A stretch of DNA of 64,000 nt from Streptomyces clavifer. GTDB taxonomy: Bacteria; Actinomycetota; Actinomycetes; Streptomycetales; Streptomycetaceae. Shown here piece by piece: positions 35,501-44,516 of the stretch. The stretch's first letter is position 1, and each line of letters opens with the position of its first letter. Made by a program: the position numbers and the translations under genes. The notes beneath the pieces were generated by a model. The model did no database searches, was not told the DNA's origin, and saw only the letters and a list, made by a program, of their open reading frames with translations. The stretch is taken from positions 434,001 through 498,000 of the forward strand of contig BMWJ01000003.1 of assembly GCA_014651175.1 (NCBI GenBank), in the 5' to 3' direction.

Positions 35501-36305
35501 CCGGGACGGACTGGAGGGCGGGGGTGTAGCGGGAGTTCAGCCGGACGGTGCGCAGCCGGCCCGCGAAGAGCTTGCGGCCGACCGCGCGGAGCTTGCCGGT
35601 CTCCTGCTCCTCCTGGCCGAAGCCCTTGACGACCCGCACCCCGGAGACGGCGCCGTCGACCACTCCGGCGACTGCGGCGGCCTGGCTCTGGGCGTACCAG
35701 GTGGCCGGGAAGAGGCGGGTGCGGGAGCGGCGGGCGATGAACCAGAGGGCGGGGGCGACGGCGAGGGCGACGAGGGTCAGGGGCAGCGACAGCCACGCCA
35801 TGATCACCAGGGAGATGAGGAAGAGCAGGATGTTCCCGATGGTCATCGGGAGCATGAAGAGGAGCCCCTGGATCAGCTGCAGGTCGCTGGTGGCGCGCCC
35901 GACGACCTGCCCGGTGGACAGCTCGTCCTGCCGCTTCCCGTCCAGCCGGGTGAGCGTCGTGTAGATGTCGGTCCGCAGATCGTGCTGGACGTCGAGGGCG
36001 AGCCGGCCGCCGTAGTAGCGGCGGATGTACGTGGCGATGTAGACGAGGACGGCCGCCCCGATGAGCAGTCCGGTCCAGACGCCGAGGGAGCGGGTGTGGT
36101 CGACGACGACGTCGTCGATGATCACCTTGGTGATGAGCGGCACGAGGGCCATCACGGCCATGCCGGCGAGCGACGAGCCCAGGGCCAGCAGGACATTGCT
36201 CCGGTAGCGCCAGGCGTACCCGGTCAGCCTCCGGCCCCAGCCCGGGGGCTCCGTGTCCTCTCGCTCCGCGCCCTGTTCCGCGCCTCGCTCCTTCACGACC
36301 GCCAC
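32514..36305 (-). CDS. Fused tandem ABC transporter (TMD-NBD-TMD-NBD)
   Basis: 1263 residues: two complete ABC half-exporters in one chain. First half: six TM segments to about residue 320, Walker A GASGSGKST near 387, signature TLSGGQRQRVALARA, Walker B LLLLDDATSAVD. A charged linker near 590-650 joins the second TMD. Second half: Walker A GETGAGKST near 1050, signature NLSAGQRQLIALARA, Walker B ILLLDEATASLD. In the first NBD the Q-loop reads VPEDSF and the catalytic base after Walker B is Asp (LLDD), whereas the second has VPQEAY and LLDE. This is the asymmetric pattern of heterodimeric exporters with one degenerate ATP site. Multidrug or lipid export is likely; substrate unknown. GTG start with GGGAGG upstream. 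Confidence 0.93.
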   Translation of the reverse strand: MAVVKERGAEQGAEREDTEPPGWGRRLTGYAWRYRSNVLLALGSSLAGMAVMALVPLITKVIIDDVVVDHTRSLGVWTGLLIGAAVLVYIATYIRRYYGGRLALDVQHDLRTDIYTTLTRLDGKRQDELSTGQVVGRATSDLQLIQGLLFMLPMTIGNILLFLISLVIMAWLSLPLTLVALAVAPALWFIARRSRTRLFPATWYAQSQAAAVAGVVDGAVSGVRVVKGFGQEEQETGKLRAVGRKLFAGRLRTVRLNSRYTPALQSVPALGQVAMLALGGWLATRGEITLGTFVAFSTYLAQLVGPVRMLAMVLTVGQQARAGVERVLELIDTEPSMRDGAKELPADAPASVEFDDVRFGYDADRPVLDGFSLTIEPGETVAVVGASGSGKSTVSLLLPRFYDVTHGAVLVGGHDVRELTQGSLRAAIGLVPEDSFLFSESVGANIAYGAPGATREQIEKAARAAQAHGFISALPEGYDTKVGEHGLTLSGGQRQRVALARAILTDPRLLLLDDATSAVDARVEHEIHEALAQVMAGRTTLLIAHRRSTLGLADRIAVLDKGRLADIGTHAELEERSALYRRLLTDPDELGGTSPGHRPVTVQVSEDDDRVLQEELDAEFDAERGITPGLWIRKEETRDAAAAGMPATPELLAQVDALPPATDTPAVDEASAVRPEESYGLRRLLRGFGLPLLASLGLVAVDAGMGLLLPVLIRHGIDDGVTQMALGAVWAAAGLGLLAVLVQWAAQIGEIRMTGRTGERVLYSLRLKIFAQLQRLGLDYYERELSGRIMTRMTTDVDALSTFLQTGLVTAFVSVVTFFGITVVLLALDVQLALVVFATLPVLVVGTFFFRRRSVAAYELARERISVVNADLQESVSGLRIVQAFRREHDGAERFAARSDHYRQARVRGQWLISVYFPFVQLLASVAAAAVLIVGAGRVDNGTLTTGALVAYLLYIDLFFAPVQQLSQVFDGYQQATVSLGRIQELLREPTSTADHDRPRDVTSLHGDIAFEDVSFAYGSLDDATVKEEALTGIDLRIPAGQTVAFVGETGAGKSTLVKLVARFYDPTDGRVTVDGTDLRALDMTAYRHRLGVVPQEAYLFAGTVRDAIAYGRPEATDAQVEAAARAVGAHDMIATLEEGYLHEVAERGRNLSAGQRQLIALARAELVDPDILLLDEATASLDLASEALVNQATDRLTGRRTTLVVAHRLTTAARADRVVVMDHGRVAEDGTHDELLARDGTYARLWRTFIGEDIGEGTPAGV

Positions 36306-36742
36306 CCCGTGCCTCCCGTCCGCCCGCCTGACCTACCGCACGTCACCAACGCGCTCAGCTGCGGATTTCATCCCGCCGCAACAATTCTCGGTCCATGGTC
36401 GGAGACGAGGGGGTCGGTGGTCCCAGGACCGGACGGCAGCCGGCCGGGCTCCCCTCACTCGTGTACGGCCGCCGCACGGCGCCGGGGATCGCACAGACCG
36501 AGCGCGCGCGACGGGCGAAGACGACCCGGCCCCGGGTTTCCGCCCCGGCCGGCCTCGGCGGCTCTGCCGGCCGGGGCGGCGGATCGCTCCTCCGGCCCGG
36601 AGCTGGACGGCGACGACGTCCGGTGGCGTTCACCACCGGGGAGGCCGCGGACCCGGCTCGTTCCTCCCCGGGGCCCGGACCGGAGACCGTGGGTGAGGCG
36701 CGCGCGGCGGCCGGGGGCCGGCCCGGCCGCCGGCGGGACCGG
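36306..36742. other. Gap of 437 bp with one terminator hairpin
   Basis: No convincing gene. It contains the promoter region of the leftward ABC transporter gene at its left end and the terminator hairpin at 36706-36731 near its right end. Open frames on both strands have poor codon character. Confidence 0.6.
36706..36731 (-). terminator. Terminator of the agmatinase/ThDP operon
   Basis: GGCGGCCGGG (36706-36715) pairs perfectly with CCCGGCCGCC (36722-36731), loop of 6 nt, beginning 12 nt past the stop of the ThDP enzyme gene on the minus strand. Confidence 0.75.
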
Positions 36743-38425
36743 CTAGAGGTGCGTCGGCTCGAACATCTTCAGCAGCGCGGGAAGCACCACCACCGACGGC
36801 CCCGGAGCGGCCAGGGCCGTGCCCAGGTCGGCGGTCAGGGATTCCGGTGTCGTGCGGACCGCGGGGACACCGAAGGACTCGGCCAGGGCCACGAAGTCCG
36901 GCCGGGAGAGTTCCGTCGCCGTGGCCTCGCCGAAGGCGCCCGTCATGTATTCGCGCAGGATGCCGTAGCCGCCGTCGTCGACGATCAGCCAGGTGACGGG
37001 CAGGTCGTACTGCCGGGCGGTGGCGAGCTCGGCGATCGAGTACATCGCGCCGCCGTCCCCGGAGACCGCGAGGACCGGCTTCGTGGGGTCGGCCACCGCC
37101 GCGCCGAGCGCCGCCGGGAAGGCGTAGCCGAGGCCGCCCGCGCCCTGTGCCGAGTGCATCGTGTTCGGGTGGCGGGCGTCGAAGGCGGACCAGGCCCAGT
37201 AGGCCAGGATCGTCATGTCCCAGAAGCTGGGCGCGGCGTCGGGCAGTGCTTCACGGACGGATGCGAGCACCTGCTGTTCCAGGGTGAGGTCCTGGGCGGC
37301 GATCCGGTCGTGGACCGCTTCCAGCACCGCCCGGACGCGCTCGGCCGCGGTGCCGTCCGTGCGGGGCTCCACGGTGTCCAGGAGGTCGGAGAGGGCCTCG
37401 CGGGCATCGGAGTGGATACCGAGTGCGGGGTGGTTGGACTCCAGCTTCCCGGCGTCGGCCTCGATCTGGACGACCCGGCCGCGCGGGGCGAACGTGTGGT
37501 AGTTCGAGGAGAGTTCGCCGAGCCCGGAGCCGACGACCAGCAGGACGTCCGCGTCCTCCAGGAAGTCCGTGGTGTGCCGGTCCTCCAGCCAGGACCGGAG
37601 CGAGAGCGGATGCTCCCAGGGGAAGGCGCCCTTGCCGCCGAAGGTGGTGACGACGGGGGCGTCGATCTTCTCGGCGAGGGCGCGCAGCTTGCCGGCCGCG
37701 TCGGACCGTACGACGCCGCCGCCCGCGATGATCACGGGCCGTTCGGCGTGCGACAGCAGGTGGGCCGCGACGAGGGTGAGTTCCGGGCGCGGGTACACCT
37801 CGCGCGGGGTGGCGTCGAGGGCGCTGACGACCGGCAGTGCCGTCCCCGCGAGCAGGACGTCCTGCGGGATCTCCACCCAGACCGGCCCGTGCGGCGCGGT
37901 GAGCGCGGACTCCCAGGCGGCGGCGATCGCGGACGGGATCTGCGAGGGCGTGCGCACGGTGTGCACGGACTTCACGATGTCGCGGACCGACGCCTGCTGG
38001 TCGCGGAGCTCGTGCAGATAGCCGTGGCGTCCCCCTCCGAGTCCCGCGGTCGGGATCTGGCTGGACACCGCGAGCACGGGTGCGGACGCCGCCGCGGCCT
38101 CCTGGAGCGCGGCGAGCGAGGTCAGCGCGCCGGGCCCGGTGGAGAGGAGGAGCGGGGCGACCTCGCCGGTGATCCGGCCGTAGGCGTCGGCGGCGAAGCC
38201 CGCGTTGTTCTCGACGCGCAGGCCGACGTACGTGAGGGAGGAGCGGCGCAGTGCGTCGAACATGCCGAGCGCGTGCTGGCCGGGCAGCCCGAAGACGGTG
38301 GTGGCGCCGAGTCCCTGGAGGGTCTCGATCACGAGGTCGCCGCCGTTGCGCCCGGGCGGCGGCTTCAGTGCGGCCTCCGCCTGTGCGGCGGTGAGCTGCG
38401 GCCGGTCGTCGTGGTCGTGGCTCAC
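36743..38425 (-). CDS. ThDP-dependent (acetolactate synthase-like) enzyme
   Basis: 560 residues. Three-domain thiamine diphosphate enzyme: the N-terminal PYR domain has [17 protein letters not shown] and the activating Glu E72 in [15 protein letters not shown]; the middle domain has [15 protein letters not shown]; the C-terminal PP domain has the ThDP/Mg motif from G456 (SGDGGAMYS) to DDGGYG at 483-488. The usual Asn-Asn of the motif is replaced by Asp-Asp. GTG start overlaps the agmatinase stop by 4 nt, so the two are co-translated. Acetolactate synthase itself is unlikely outside a biosynthetic operon; a decarboxylase or carboligase acting on a 2-oxo acid from guanidino compound breakdown is my inference. 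Confidence 0.85.
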   Translation of the reverse strand: MSHDHDDRPQLTAAQAEAALKPPPGRNGGDLVIETLQGLGATTVFGLPGQHALGMFDALRRSSLTYVGLRVENNAGFAADAYGRITGEVAPLLLSTGPGALTSLAALQEAAAASAPVLAVSSQIPTAGLGGGRHGYLHELRDQQASVRDIVKSVHTVRTPSQIPSAIAAAWESALTAPHGPVWVEIPQDVLLAGTALPVVSALDATPREVYPRPELTLVAAHLLSHAERPVIIAGGGVVRSDAAGKLRALAEKIDAPVVTTFGGKGAFPWEHPLSLRSWLEDRHTTDFLEDADVLLVVGSGLGELSSNYHTFAPRGRVVQIEADAGKLESNHPALGIHSDAREALSDLLDTVEPRTDGTAAERVRAVLEAVHDRIAAQDLTLEQQVLASVREALPDAAPSFWDMTILAYWAWSAFDARHPNTMHSAQGAGGLGYAFPAALGAAVADPTKPVLAVSGDGGAMYSIAELATARQYDLPVTWLIVDDGGYGILREYMTGAFGEATATELSRPDFVALAESFGVPAVRTTPESLTADLGTALAAPGPSVVVLPALLKMFEPTHL

Positions 38426-39402
38426 TTGCCCCGTGCTCCCTTCGCCGCCGCGATCTGGCGGGCCATGATCGTCGTCAGCTCGTACGCCGTGTGGGAGGCG
38501 GCGACGGAGGTGATCTCCGCGTGATCGTACGCGGGGGCCACCTCGACCAGGTCGGCCGAGACCAGGTGGCAGGAGGAGAGGCCGCGCAGGATCTCCAGGA
38601 GCTCGCGCGAGGTGAGCCCGCCGGCCTCGGGGGTGCCGGTGCCGGGGGCGTGCGCCGGGTCCAGGACGTCGATGTCGATGGAGATGTAGAGCGGCCGGTC
38701 GCCGATGCGCTGCCGCAGCTGGTCGGCGATCTCGTCGACGCCGCGCCGCATGACGTCGGCGGAGGTGACGATGCCGAAGCCCATTCTGGCGTCGTCGGTG
38801 AGGTCCTGCTTGCCGTACAGCGGGCCCCGGGTGCCGACGTGGGAGAGGGCCTCGGTGTCGAGGATGCCCTCCTCGACGGCCCGGCGGAACGGGGTGCCGT
38901 GGGTGTACTCGGCGCCGAAGCAGGTGTCCCAGGTGTCCAGGTGGGCGTCGAAGTGGAGCAGGGCGACGGGGCCGTGCTTCTTGGCGACGGAGCGCAGCAG
39001 GGGCAGCGCGATGGTGTGGTCGCCGCCGAGCGTCATCAGACGGGCGCCGGTCGAGAGCAGGTCGTCCGCGGCGGCCTCGACCGTGTCGACGGCCTCGTTG
39101 ATGTCGAACGGGTTCGCGGCGATGTCCCCCGCGTCGGCGACCTGGGCCAGGGCGAAGGGGTAGGCGTCCTGAGCCGGGTTGTAGGGGCGCAGGAGCCGGG
39201 ATGCCTCACGGATGGCGTTGCCGCCGAAGCGGGCGCCGGGGCGGTAGGAGACGCCGCTGTCGAAGGGCACGCCGACGACGGCGACATCGGCGGAGCCGAC
39301 CTCGTCGAGCCGGGGCAGCCGGGCGAACGTCGCGGGACCGGCGTACCGCGGGATGCGGGAGGAGTCGACGGGGCCGCGCGGCGATTCGTTGCTGCTGCTC
39401 AT
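38422..39402 (-). CDS. speB: Agmatinase/guanidino acid ureohydrolase
   Basis: 326 residues, standard ureohydrolase length. Binuclear Mn ligands are all present: H129 in [11 protein letters not shown]152, H154 and D156 in [10 protein letters not shown]243 and D245 in [19 protein letters not shown]. These enzymes split agmatine or other guanidino compounds to urea and an amine; without the substrate loops tested, guanidinobutyrase or guanidinopropionase are possible. The final helix contains [19 protein letters not shown]. It is 115 nt downstream of a symporter gene and overlaps the ThDP enzyme gene, suggesting uptake followed by catabolism. Confidence 0.88.
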   Translation of the reverse strand: MSSSNESPRGPVDSSRIPRYAGPATFARLPRLDEVGSADVAVVGVPFDSGVSYRPGARFGGNAIREASRLLRPYNPAQDAYPFALAQVADAGDIAANPFDINEAVDTVEAAADDLLSTGARLMTLGGDHTIALPLLRSVAKKHGPVALLHFDAHLDTWDTCFGAEYTHGTPFRRAVEEGILDTEALSHVGTRGPLYGKQDLTDDARMGFGIVTSADVMRRGVDEIADQLRQRIGDRPLYISIDIDVLDPAHAPGTGTPEAGGLTSRELLEILRGLSSCHLVSADLVEVAPAYDHAEITSVAASHTAYELTTIMARQIAAAKGARGK

Positions 39403-39517
39403 GGGTGCGGGTGCCTTTCGTTCGGGCTCTACGGGATGGTGCGCGCCTTGTGGGCGTTTGTACGTTAATCGAGGACCGCGGGGCGGGGGCCGGGGCCGAC
39501 CGGCGCTGAGGGCGGGA

Positions 39518-41008
39518 TCACGCCGGCCCGGCGCCCGAGGGCACCGGCGGGGCGGTGGCCGGGTCCGCGGCTCCCGGCTCGTCCGCGCCGCGCCCCGCGA
39601 GCCGTTCGCGCCAGGCGGCCAGCACCGCGGCGTCCGTCGGCTTCGTGGCCAGCGAGACGATCACGTACACCGCGAGCGAGGACAGCAGCCCGTAGGTGAC
39701 CGGCTCGTTGGCGAGGATCCCGTACGTCGCCATCAGCCCGATCACGGCGATCCCGCCGACGGAGACGGCGGCCAGTGCGCCCGCCGCCGTGCCCCGGCGC
39801 CAGAGGAGGCCGCCCAGGATCGGCACCAGCAGCCCGCCGACCAGCAGGTTGTACGCCACGGTCAGCGCCTCGACGACGTTGTTGAGCGCGATGGCGATGC
39901 CGATGACGGCGAGGCCCATGACGAGGATGAAGGCGCGGTTCCCCCGCACTTCGTCCCGTTCCCCGCCGCCCCCGGCGGCCACGCCCCGCAGCCGCGACCA
40001 GATGTCGTTGTTGGCGACGGTCGCGCAGGCGATCAGGGCTCCGGAGGAGGTGGACATCACCGCGGCGAGCGCGGCGGCCAGGACCAGTCCCCTGACGCCC
40101 ACCGGCAGCTCGTCCTTGACGATCGTCGCGAAGGCCGCGTCGGCGCTGGGCAGCTTCGGGTACATGACCTTGGCCGCCGTGCCGATGACGGCCCCGGCGA
40201 CCGCGTAGACCAGGCAGTACGTTCCGGCGACGGTGCCGCCCCAGCGTGCCGTCCGGTCGCTGCGGGCGGTGAACACCCGCTGCCAGATGTCCTGGCCGAT
40301 CAGCATGCCGAAGGTGTAGATCAGGACGTAGGTGAAGATCGTCTCGCCGCCGATGCCCAGCGGGTCGAAGTACTCCGTGGGCAGTTTCGCCTTCATCTCG
40401 GCGAAGCCGCCGGCCTTGACGACCGCGATGGGCAGGAGCAGCAGCAGGACGCCGATCGTCTTGACGACGAACTGCACCATGTCCGTGAGCGTGATCGACC
40501 ACATGCCGCCGAGCGTCGAGTACGCGACGACGATGGAGCCGCCCAGGACGATCGCGACGGTCCGGTTCATGTCGAACAGGACGTCGAAGATGGTCGCGTA
40601 CGCGATCGTCGAGGTGACCGCCAGCATCAGCGTGTACGCCCACATGACGAGGCCGGAGATGATCCCGGCCCGGCCGCCGTAGCGCAGGTCGAGCATCTCG
40701 GAGACGGTGTAGACCTTCAGCCGGGCGATACGCGCCGAGAAGAAGACGGACAGCGCGAGCAGTCCGAGGCCGATCGTGAAGACCATCCAGGCGCCGGAGA
40801 GCCCGTACTGGTAGCCGAGGCCGACGCCGCCGATCGTGGAGGCCCCGCCGAGGACGATCGCGGCCATGGTGCCGGAGTACATCCAGGGGCCGAGGCGCCG
40901 GCCGGCGACCAGGAACTCGCTCTTGGACTTGGCGCGGCGCATGCCCCACCAGCCCATGGCCAGCATGCCGGCCAGATAGACGACGATCACCGCGTAGTCG
41001 ACAGCCAT
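39518..41008 (-). CDS. Sodium:solute symporter (SSS family)
   Basis: 496 residues from ATG at 41008 with GGAGGAAG upstream. About 13 hydrophobic segments; starts [23 protein letters not shown] signature elements: [38 protein letters not shown] in TM2 region (positions about 30-70) and [21 protein letters not shown] in TM8, with Ser residues of the Na2 site. Solutes for this family include amino acids, choline, urea and guanidino compounds. The context, agmatinase downstream and PucR regulator divergent, points to a nitrogen compound. The C-terminus ends in a Pro/Ala tail. Confidence 0.9.
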   Translation of the reverse strand: MAVDYAVIVVYLAGMLAMGWWGMRRAKSKSEFLVAGRRLGPWMYSGTMAAIVLGGASTIGGVGLGYQYGLSGAWMVFTIGLGLLALSVFFSARIARLKVYTVSEMLDLRYGGRAGIISGLVMWAYTLMLAVTSTIAYATIFDVLFDMNRTVAIVLGGSIVVAYSTLGGMWSITLTDMVQFVVKTIGVLLLLLPIAVVKAGGFAEMKAKLPTEYFDPLGIGGETIFTYVLIYTFGMLIGQDIWQRVFTARSDRTARWGGTVAGTYCLVYAVAGAVIGTAAKVMYPKLPSADAAFATIVKDELPVGVRGLVLAAALAAVMSTSSGALIACATVANNDIWSRLRGVAAGGGGERDEVRGNRAFILVMGLAVIGIAIALNNVVEALTVAYNLLVGGLLVPILGGLLWRRGTAAGALAAVSVGGIAVIGLMATYGILANEPVTYGLLSSLAVYVIVSLATKPTDAAVLAAWRERLAGRGADEPGAADPATAPPVPSGAGPA

Positions 41009-41088
41009 GGGCTTCCTCCGTCTCGTCCCCCGCACAGCTCGTGCGTGGTGAAGACGGTAGGTGGCCGGAAGCCGACGCTGAAGTGTAC

Positions 41089-41124
41089 GTTTCCTCCATT
41101 TCCGAAGCATAAAATGGAGGAAAC
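41089..41124. promoter_or_regulatory. Perfect 13-bp inverted repeat covering the pucR ribosome binding site
   Basis: GTTTCCTCCATTT (41089-41101) and AAATGGAGGAAAC (41112-41124) are exact inverse copies with a 10-bp spacer, in the 120-bp gap between the divergent symporter and PucR genes. The right arm contains GGAGG, the RBS 8 nt before the pucR ATG. As DNA it looks like a dimer operator; as RNA it would hide the RBS. Either would give feedback control of the regulator. Confidence 0.75.
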
Positions 41125-41128
41125 ATCC

Positions 41129-42581
41129 ATGCCGGACTCCCCCGCCGGGCCTCCGACCCCACCGATCCCGCTGACCGAGCTGTTGGCCCGGGAGGAGCTG
41201 GGGCTGCGCAGGATCGCCGGACCGGACCGGGCGGACCTGCTGTGGGTGCACACCTCCGAGATGGCCGACCCGTATCCGTACCTGCTCGGGGGCGAGCTGC
41301 TGCTGAGCGCCGGGGTGCTGCTCACGGACGCGGAGACGGACGCGGACACGTATGTGGCCCGGCTGGTGGAGGCAGGGGCGGCGGCACTCGGATTCGGGGT
41401 GGCCCCGGTGCACGACACGGTGCCGGAGGCGCTGGTGGAGGCGTGCGACCGGCACGGGCTGCCGCCGCTGGAGGTCCCGCCGGGGACGCCCTTCACCGCG
41501 ATCGCGCGCGCGGTCTGGCGCCTGATGGCGGAGGCCCGCCACCGCGAGCTGCGCCGGGTGACCCGCGCCCAGCAGGCCCTGGCGGCCGCCGCGGCCCGCC
41601 CCGACCCGGTGCCCGCGGTGCTGCACCAGCTCGCCGTGCAGCTGGAGGGCCGGGTGGTGCTGCTCACGGCGGAGGGCGGGGAGCTGCACGCGGCGGGCGG
41701 TCCGCCGCCCCGGGAGGAGCGGGCGGCCCTGGTCCAGCTGTCCCGGGTGGTGTCGACGGACCGGCGGCCCTCCCCCGCCTCCGCGACCGACACCCTGGAC
41801 GGCACCCAGCTCGCCGCCTACGCGCTGGACGGCGGCCAGGGCCTGGCGCTGGCCCTGGCGACCCCTCGGCGTGATCCCGGCGTCCACACCGTCGCCGGGA
41901 TCGCCGTCGTCCTGCTCGCCCTGCTGACCGCCCCGCACCAGGGCGCGGACGCGGCGGGGCGCTCGGCGGCGCTCGTACGGGTGCTGCTGGGGGCGTCCCC
42001 GCAGGAGGTGGCCCCGCTCCTGGCCGACGACGGGGCCCTCTGGACGGTGGTCCATGCCCGCCGCGCGGACGGCAGGGCCCCGGACCGGCTCACCGCCGGA
42101 GCCCTCGGCGCCTCACTGGGCTCCCCCCTGGTCGACGCGGGCCCCGACACGGTGCGGGTCCTGCTCGCCGGCCCCGGCGGGGCGACGGCACAGACCGGCT
42201 GGATCCTCGGCGCCTCCGCCCCGTGCCCCGCCACGGCTCTGCCCGCCGCCGACACCGAGGCGGCCTCGCGCCCTGGGCCGCGCGGAGGCGACCCGCGCCC
42301 CGCTGGCCACGCACCGCACGGGCACCGGCGGCCTGGCCGCGCTGATCCCTGCCGACCTGGCCGAGGCCCACGCCCGCGTGCTGCTGGCCCCGCTCACCGA
42401 GCCGCTGGCCGAGACGCTGCGCTGCTGGCCGAGCCTGCACGGCAGCTGGGACCGGACAGCCGTGGCCCTCAGGGTCCACCGCAACACGGTCCGCCAGCGC
42501 ATCGCCCGATGCGCGACGCTGCTGGAGAGGGACCTGGACGACATGGACGTGCGCACGGAGCTGTGGGTCGCGCTGCGTTGA
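41129..42581 (+). pseudogene. PucR family transcriptional regulator, frameshifted
   Basis: The N-terminal PucR purine-catabolism-like domain reads from ATG 41129 (LTELLAREELGLRRIAGPDR, then YPYLLGGELLLSAGVLL). The conserved C-terminal helix-turn-helix (SWDRTAVALRVHRNTVRQRI, then ARCATLLERDLDD) is in another frame and stops at 42581. The switch lies at about 42262-42275, where the frame must move by one base: the second frame continues as ALGRAEATRAPLATHRTGTGG. The intact product would be about 484 residues. Either a real single-base indel inactivated the gene or the GC-rich read has an error. In the natural frame the protein runs on to 42604 without the HTH. It is divergent from the symporter it probably regulates. 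Confidence 0.82.
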
Positions 42582-42615
42582 CGTCGCGCCGGGACCACAG
42601 GTGACGACCCATCAT

Positions 42616-42631
42616 GTGCCGTGCACGGCAC
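42616..42631. promoter_or_regulatory. 16-bp perfect palindrome upstream of the T7SS locus
   Basis: GTGCCGTGCACGGCAC is fully symmetric and lies 35 nt past the pucR HTH stop and 69 nt before the first T7SS gene. It could be an operator for the following locus or a small terminator. No further support. Confidence 0.4.
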
Positions 42632-42700
42632 GCCCTGAGGTGTACCGCACCGAGCCGATGCCTTATGTTGCAGAGGCAAAGCAAGGGGGGCGGAGGCGCA

Positions 42701-42979
42701 ATGGCACGGGACTACGACAGCCAGCTGCTGGAATCGGTGGGAGTACGCCGCCGGCGCATGCGGGACGCAATCCTGTTCGGCGCGCAGCGGGCCCGGCGCA
42801 CGGCGGACGAACGGCTCGGGAAGGCGTTCGCGGGGATCGCCGTCGCGGCCGTCCTGTGCGCGGGATGCGTGGGGTGGTCATTCCTCCAGCACACGCTGGA
42901 GAAGCAGCAGGCGGAGCAGGGAAAGCAACAGCGCCAGGCCCAGGAGCACGGGCAGCCCGCACCGGAACCGACGGGATGA
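42701..42979 (+). CDS. Small single-pass membrane protein at the head of the T7SS locus
   Basis: 92 residues from ATG at 42701 with GGAGG 4 nt upstream. The N-terminus is basic and helical (VGVRRRRMRDAILFGAQRARR), one TM helix spans about residues 43-62 (AFAGIAVAAVLCAGCVGWSF), and a Gln/Glu/Lys-rich tail follows (EKQQAEQGKQQRQAQEHG). The positive-inside rule puts the N-terminus in the cytoplasm. I do not know the family name, but such small proteins precede eccD in Streptomyces ESX-like loci; function unknown. Confidence 0.75.
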   Translation: MARDYDSQLLESVGVRRRRMRDAILFGAQRARRTADERLGKAFAGIAVAAVLCAGCVGWSFLQHTLEKQQAEQGKQQRQAQEHGQPAPEPTG

Positions 42980-42998
42980 CCCCCACCGAGGACGCTTC

Positions 42999-43048
42999 CG
43001 CACCTGGGGCGGAAAGCGGCACCCGCACCTGAGGCGGAAAGCGGCACC
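42999..43048. repeat. 25-bp tandem direct repeat upstream of eccD
   Basis: Two adjacent 25-bp units, 42999-43023 and 43024-43048, differ at a single base (G/A in the ninth position). Each contains the core GCGGAAAGCGGCACC. The repeat lies between the small membrane protein gene and eccD and is absent before the second eccD-like copy at 58.9 kb. Confidence 0.8.
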
Positions 43049-43160
43049 CGGTCTCCCGTGACCGTGGCGGGCCCTCTCGCCGGAATGGCTGAAGGCCGAC
43101 CGTACGACTAGGCACAGTTGGCCCGGAATCTCCCGACATCGCGATGATAGGTTGCCGTAA

Positions 43161-44516
43161 GTGGCGAGTACAGCAATGACGTCCCGGACGGAACTGAGCC
43201 GGGTGACCCTGGTCGGCGAGCGGCGTCGGGCCGACATCGTCCTGCCCTCCGACACACCCATCGGGCAATTGCTTCCGGACATCCTCCACTTGCTCGACGA
43301 CCGGGTGGCGTCGCGCCCGCTGACACGGCAGTTGCTGACGTCCGACGGATCGGCGCTGCCGCACGACAGCACTCTCGCGTCGGCCGGGATATCCGACGGC
43401 GCCGTGCTCCGGCTCGTCAGAACCCATGCCGCACCGCCCGCCCCCGTGGTGCACGACGTCACCGACCAGGTGGCCGACGACCTCGATCTGCGGGCCTGGC
43501 GCTGGCGTCCTGCCGCGCGCCGGGCCAGTGCGGGTGCGGCGACCACCGTGTTCGCGGTGGTCGCGGCCGTGCTCGCCCGCCGGGAGTTCTCGCTCGGCGC
43601 CCTCGCCGGCACCCTCGCCCTGGTCACGTGCGTCCTCCTGGCGGCCGGTGCCCTCGCCGCCAGGACAAAGCAGGGCAACCGCGGGCTCGCGACCGCGCTG
43701 CTGTCCGTCTCCGGCGGCCTCGGCGTCCTCACCGCATGGACCGCGGCCGATGCGTACGACTGGGCGGGATCCGTGCGTCTGGCCGCCGTCGCGGGCGCGC
43801 TGGTGCTGACCCTGGTGCTGCTCGGATACTTCTCGCCGCTCGGCCGCGGCGGGCTGATCGGCGCTGCGGCGACCGCCTCGGTCACGGTGGTGTGGGAGTG
43901 CGTGGCCGCCGTCCAGCAGGACCCGGCCCGGCTCGGAGCCGCCATGGCGGTCCTCTCGGTGGTGCTGCTCGGTCTTCTGCCGAGGATCGCCCTGATGGCG
44001 TCCGGACTCACCGCACTCGACGACCGCCGCTCCGGAGGCGTCTCCGTCAGCCGTCACGAGGTGGGTAACGCCCTCGCCGCCACACACCGGGGGCTGGCCC
44101 TCGCGACCCTGGTCGTGGCGGTCTCGGCGGCTGCGGCGGGCTGGTTGCTGGTTTCGGCCGAGCAGCCGACCGTGTGGACGGTGGCGCTGGCTTCCGTCGT
44201 CGCCGTGGTGCTCCTGTCGAGGGCACGCGCGTTCCCGCTGGTCGTCGAGGTGGTGGCGCTCGTGGCCGCCGCCGGGGTCCTCCTGGTGCGCCTGATGATG
44301 CTGTGGATGCAGCATGCCGGGGGCGCGGGGGCGATCGCGGTACTCGGCGCGGCAGCGCTCGTGCCGCTGCTGGTGCTGGCGGTGGAACCGCCGGAGCACG
44401 TGCGGGTCCGGCTGCGGCGCACCGCGGATCTGGTCGAATCCATCGGCATGGTGGCGCTCTTCCCGCTCGCCGTAGGTGTGTTCGGCGTCTTCGGACAGCT
44501 GCTCAACAAGTTCTGA
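43161..44516 (+). CDS. eccD: Type VII secretion integral membrane protein EccD
   Basis: 451 residues from GTG at 43161. The N-terminal ubiquitin-like (YukD) domain is LSRVTLVGERRRADIVLPSD, then IGQLLPDILHLLDD and a GAVLRLVR strand, about residues 12-90. The rest is very hydrophobic with about 11 TM segments from residue 125 onward, as expected for EccD, which forms the membrane core of the ESX/T7SS complex. The C-terminus is GVFGQLLNKF. The last codons are repeated twice more downstream of the stop (see the repeat at 44492). It starts a segment that is duplicated at 58.9-63.9 kb. Confidence 0.9.
   Translation: MASTAMTSRTELSRVTLVGERRRADIVLPSDTPIGQLLPDILHLLDDRVASRPLTRQLLTSDGSALPHDSTLASAGISDGAVLRLVRTHAAPPAPVVHDVTDQVADDLDLRAWRWRPAARRASAGAATTVFAVVAAVLARREFSLGALAGTLALVTCVLLAAGALAARTKQGNRGLATALLSVSGGLGVLTAWTAADAYDWAGSVRLAAVAGALVLTLVLLGYFSPLGRGGLIGAAATASVTVVWECVAAVQQDPARLGAAMAVLSVVLLGLLPRIALMASGLTALDDRRSGGVSVSRHEVGNALAATHRGLALATLVVAVSAAAAGWLLVSAEQPTVWTVALASVVAVVLLSRARAFPLVVEVVALVAAAGVLLVRLMMLWMQHAGGAGAIAVLGAAALVPLLVLAVEPPEHVRVRLRRTADLVESIGMVALFPLAVGVFGVFGQLLNKF

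Noticed and set aside
32214-36746. Plus-strand open frame of about 1500 codons opposite the ABC transporter
   Set aside because: It lies opposite the ABC transporter gene with clear Walker and signature motifs; its own product is low-complexity Asp/Gly/Arg-rich, a codon-bias artefact.
36743-38425. Biosynthetic acetolactate synthase (ilvB)
   Set aside because: No small subunit or ilvC nearby, coupling is to an agmatinase-family gene, and the ThDP motif differs; the general ThDP-enzyme call is safer.
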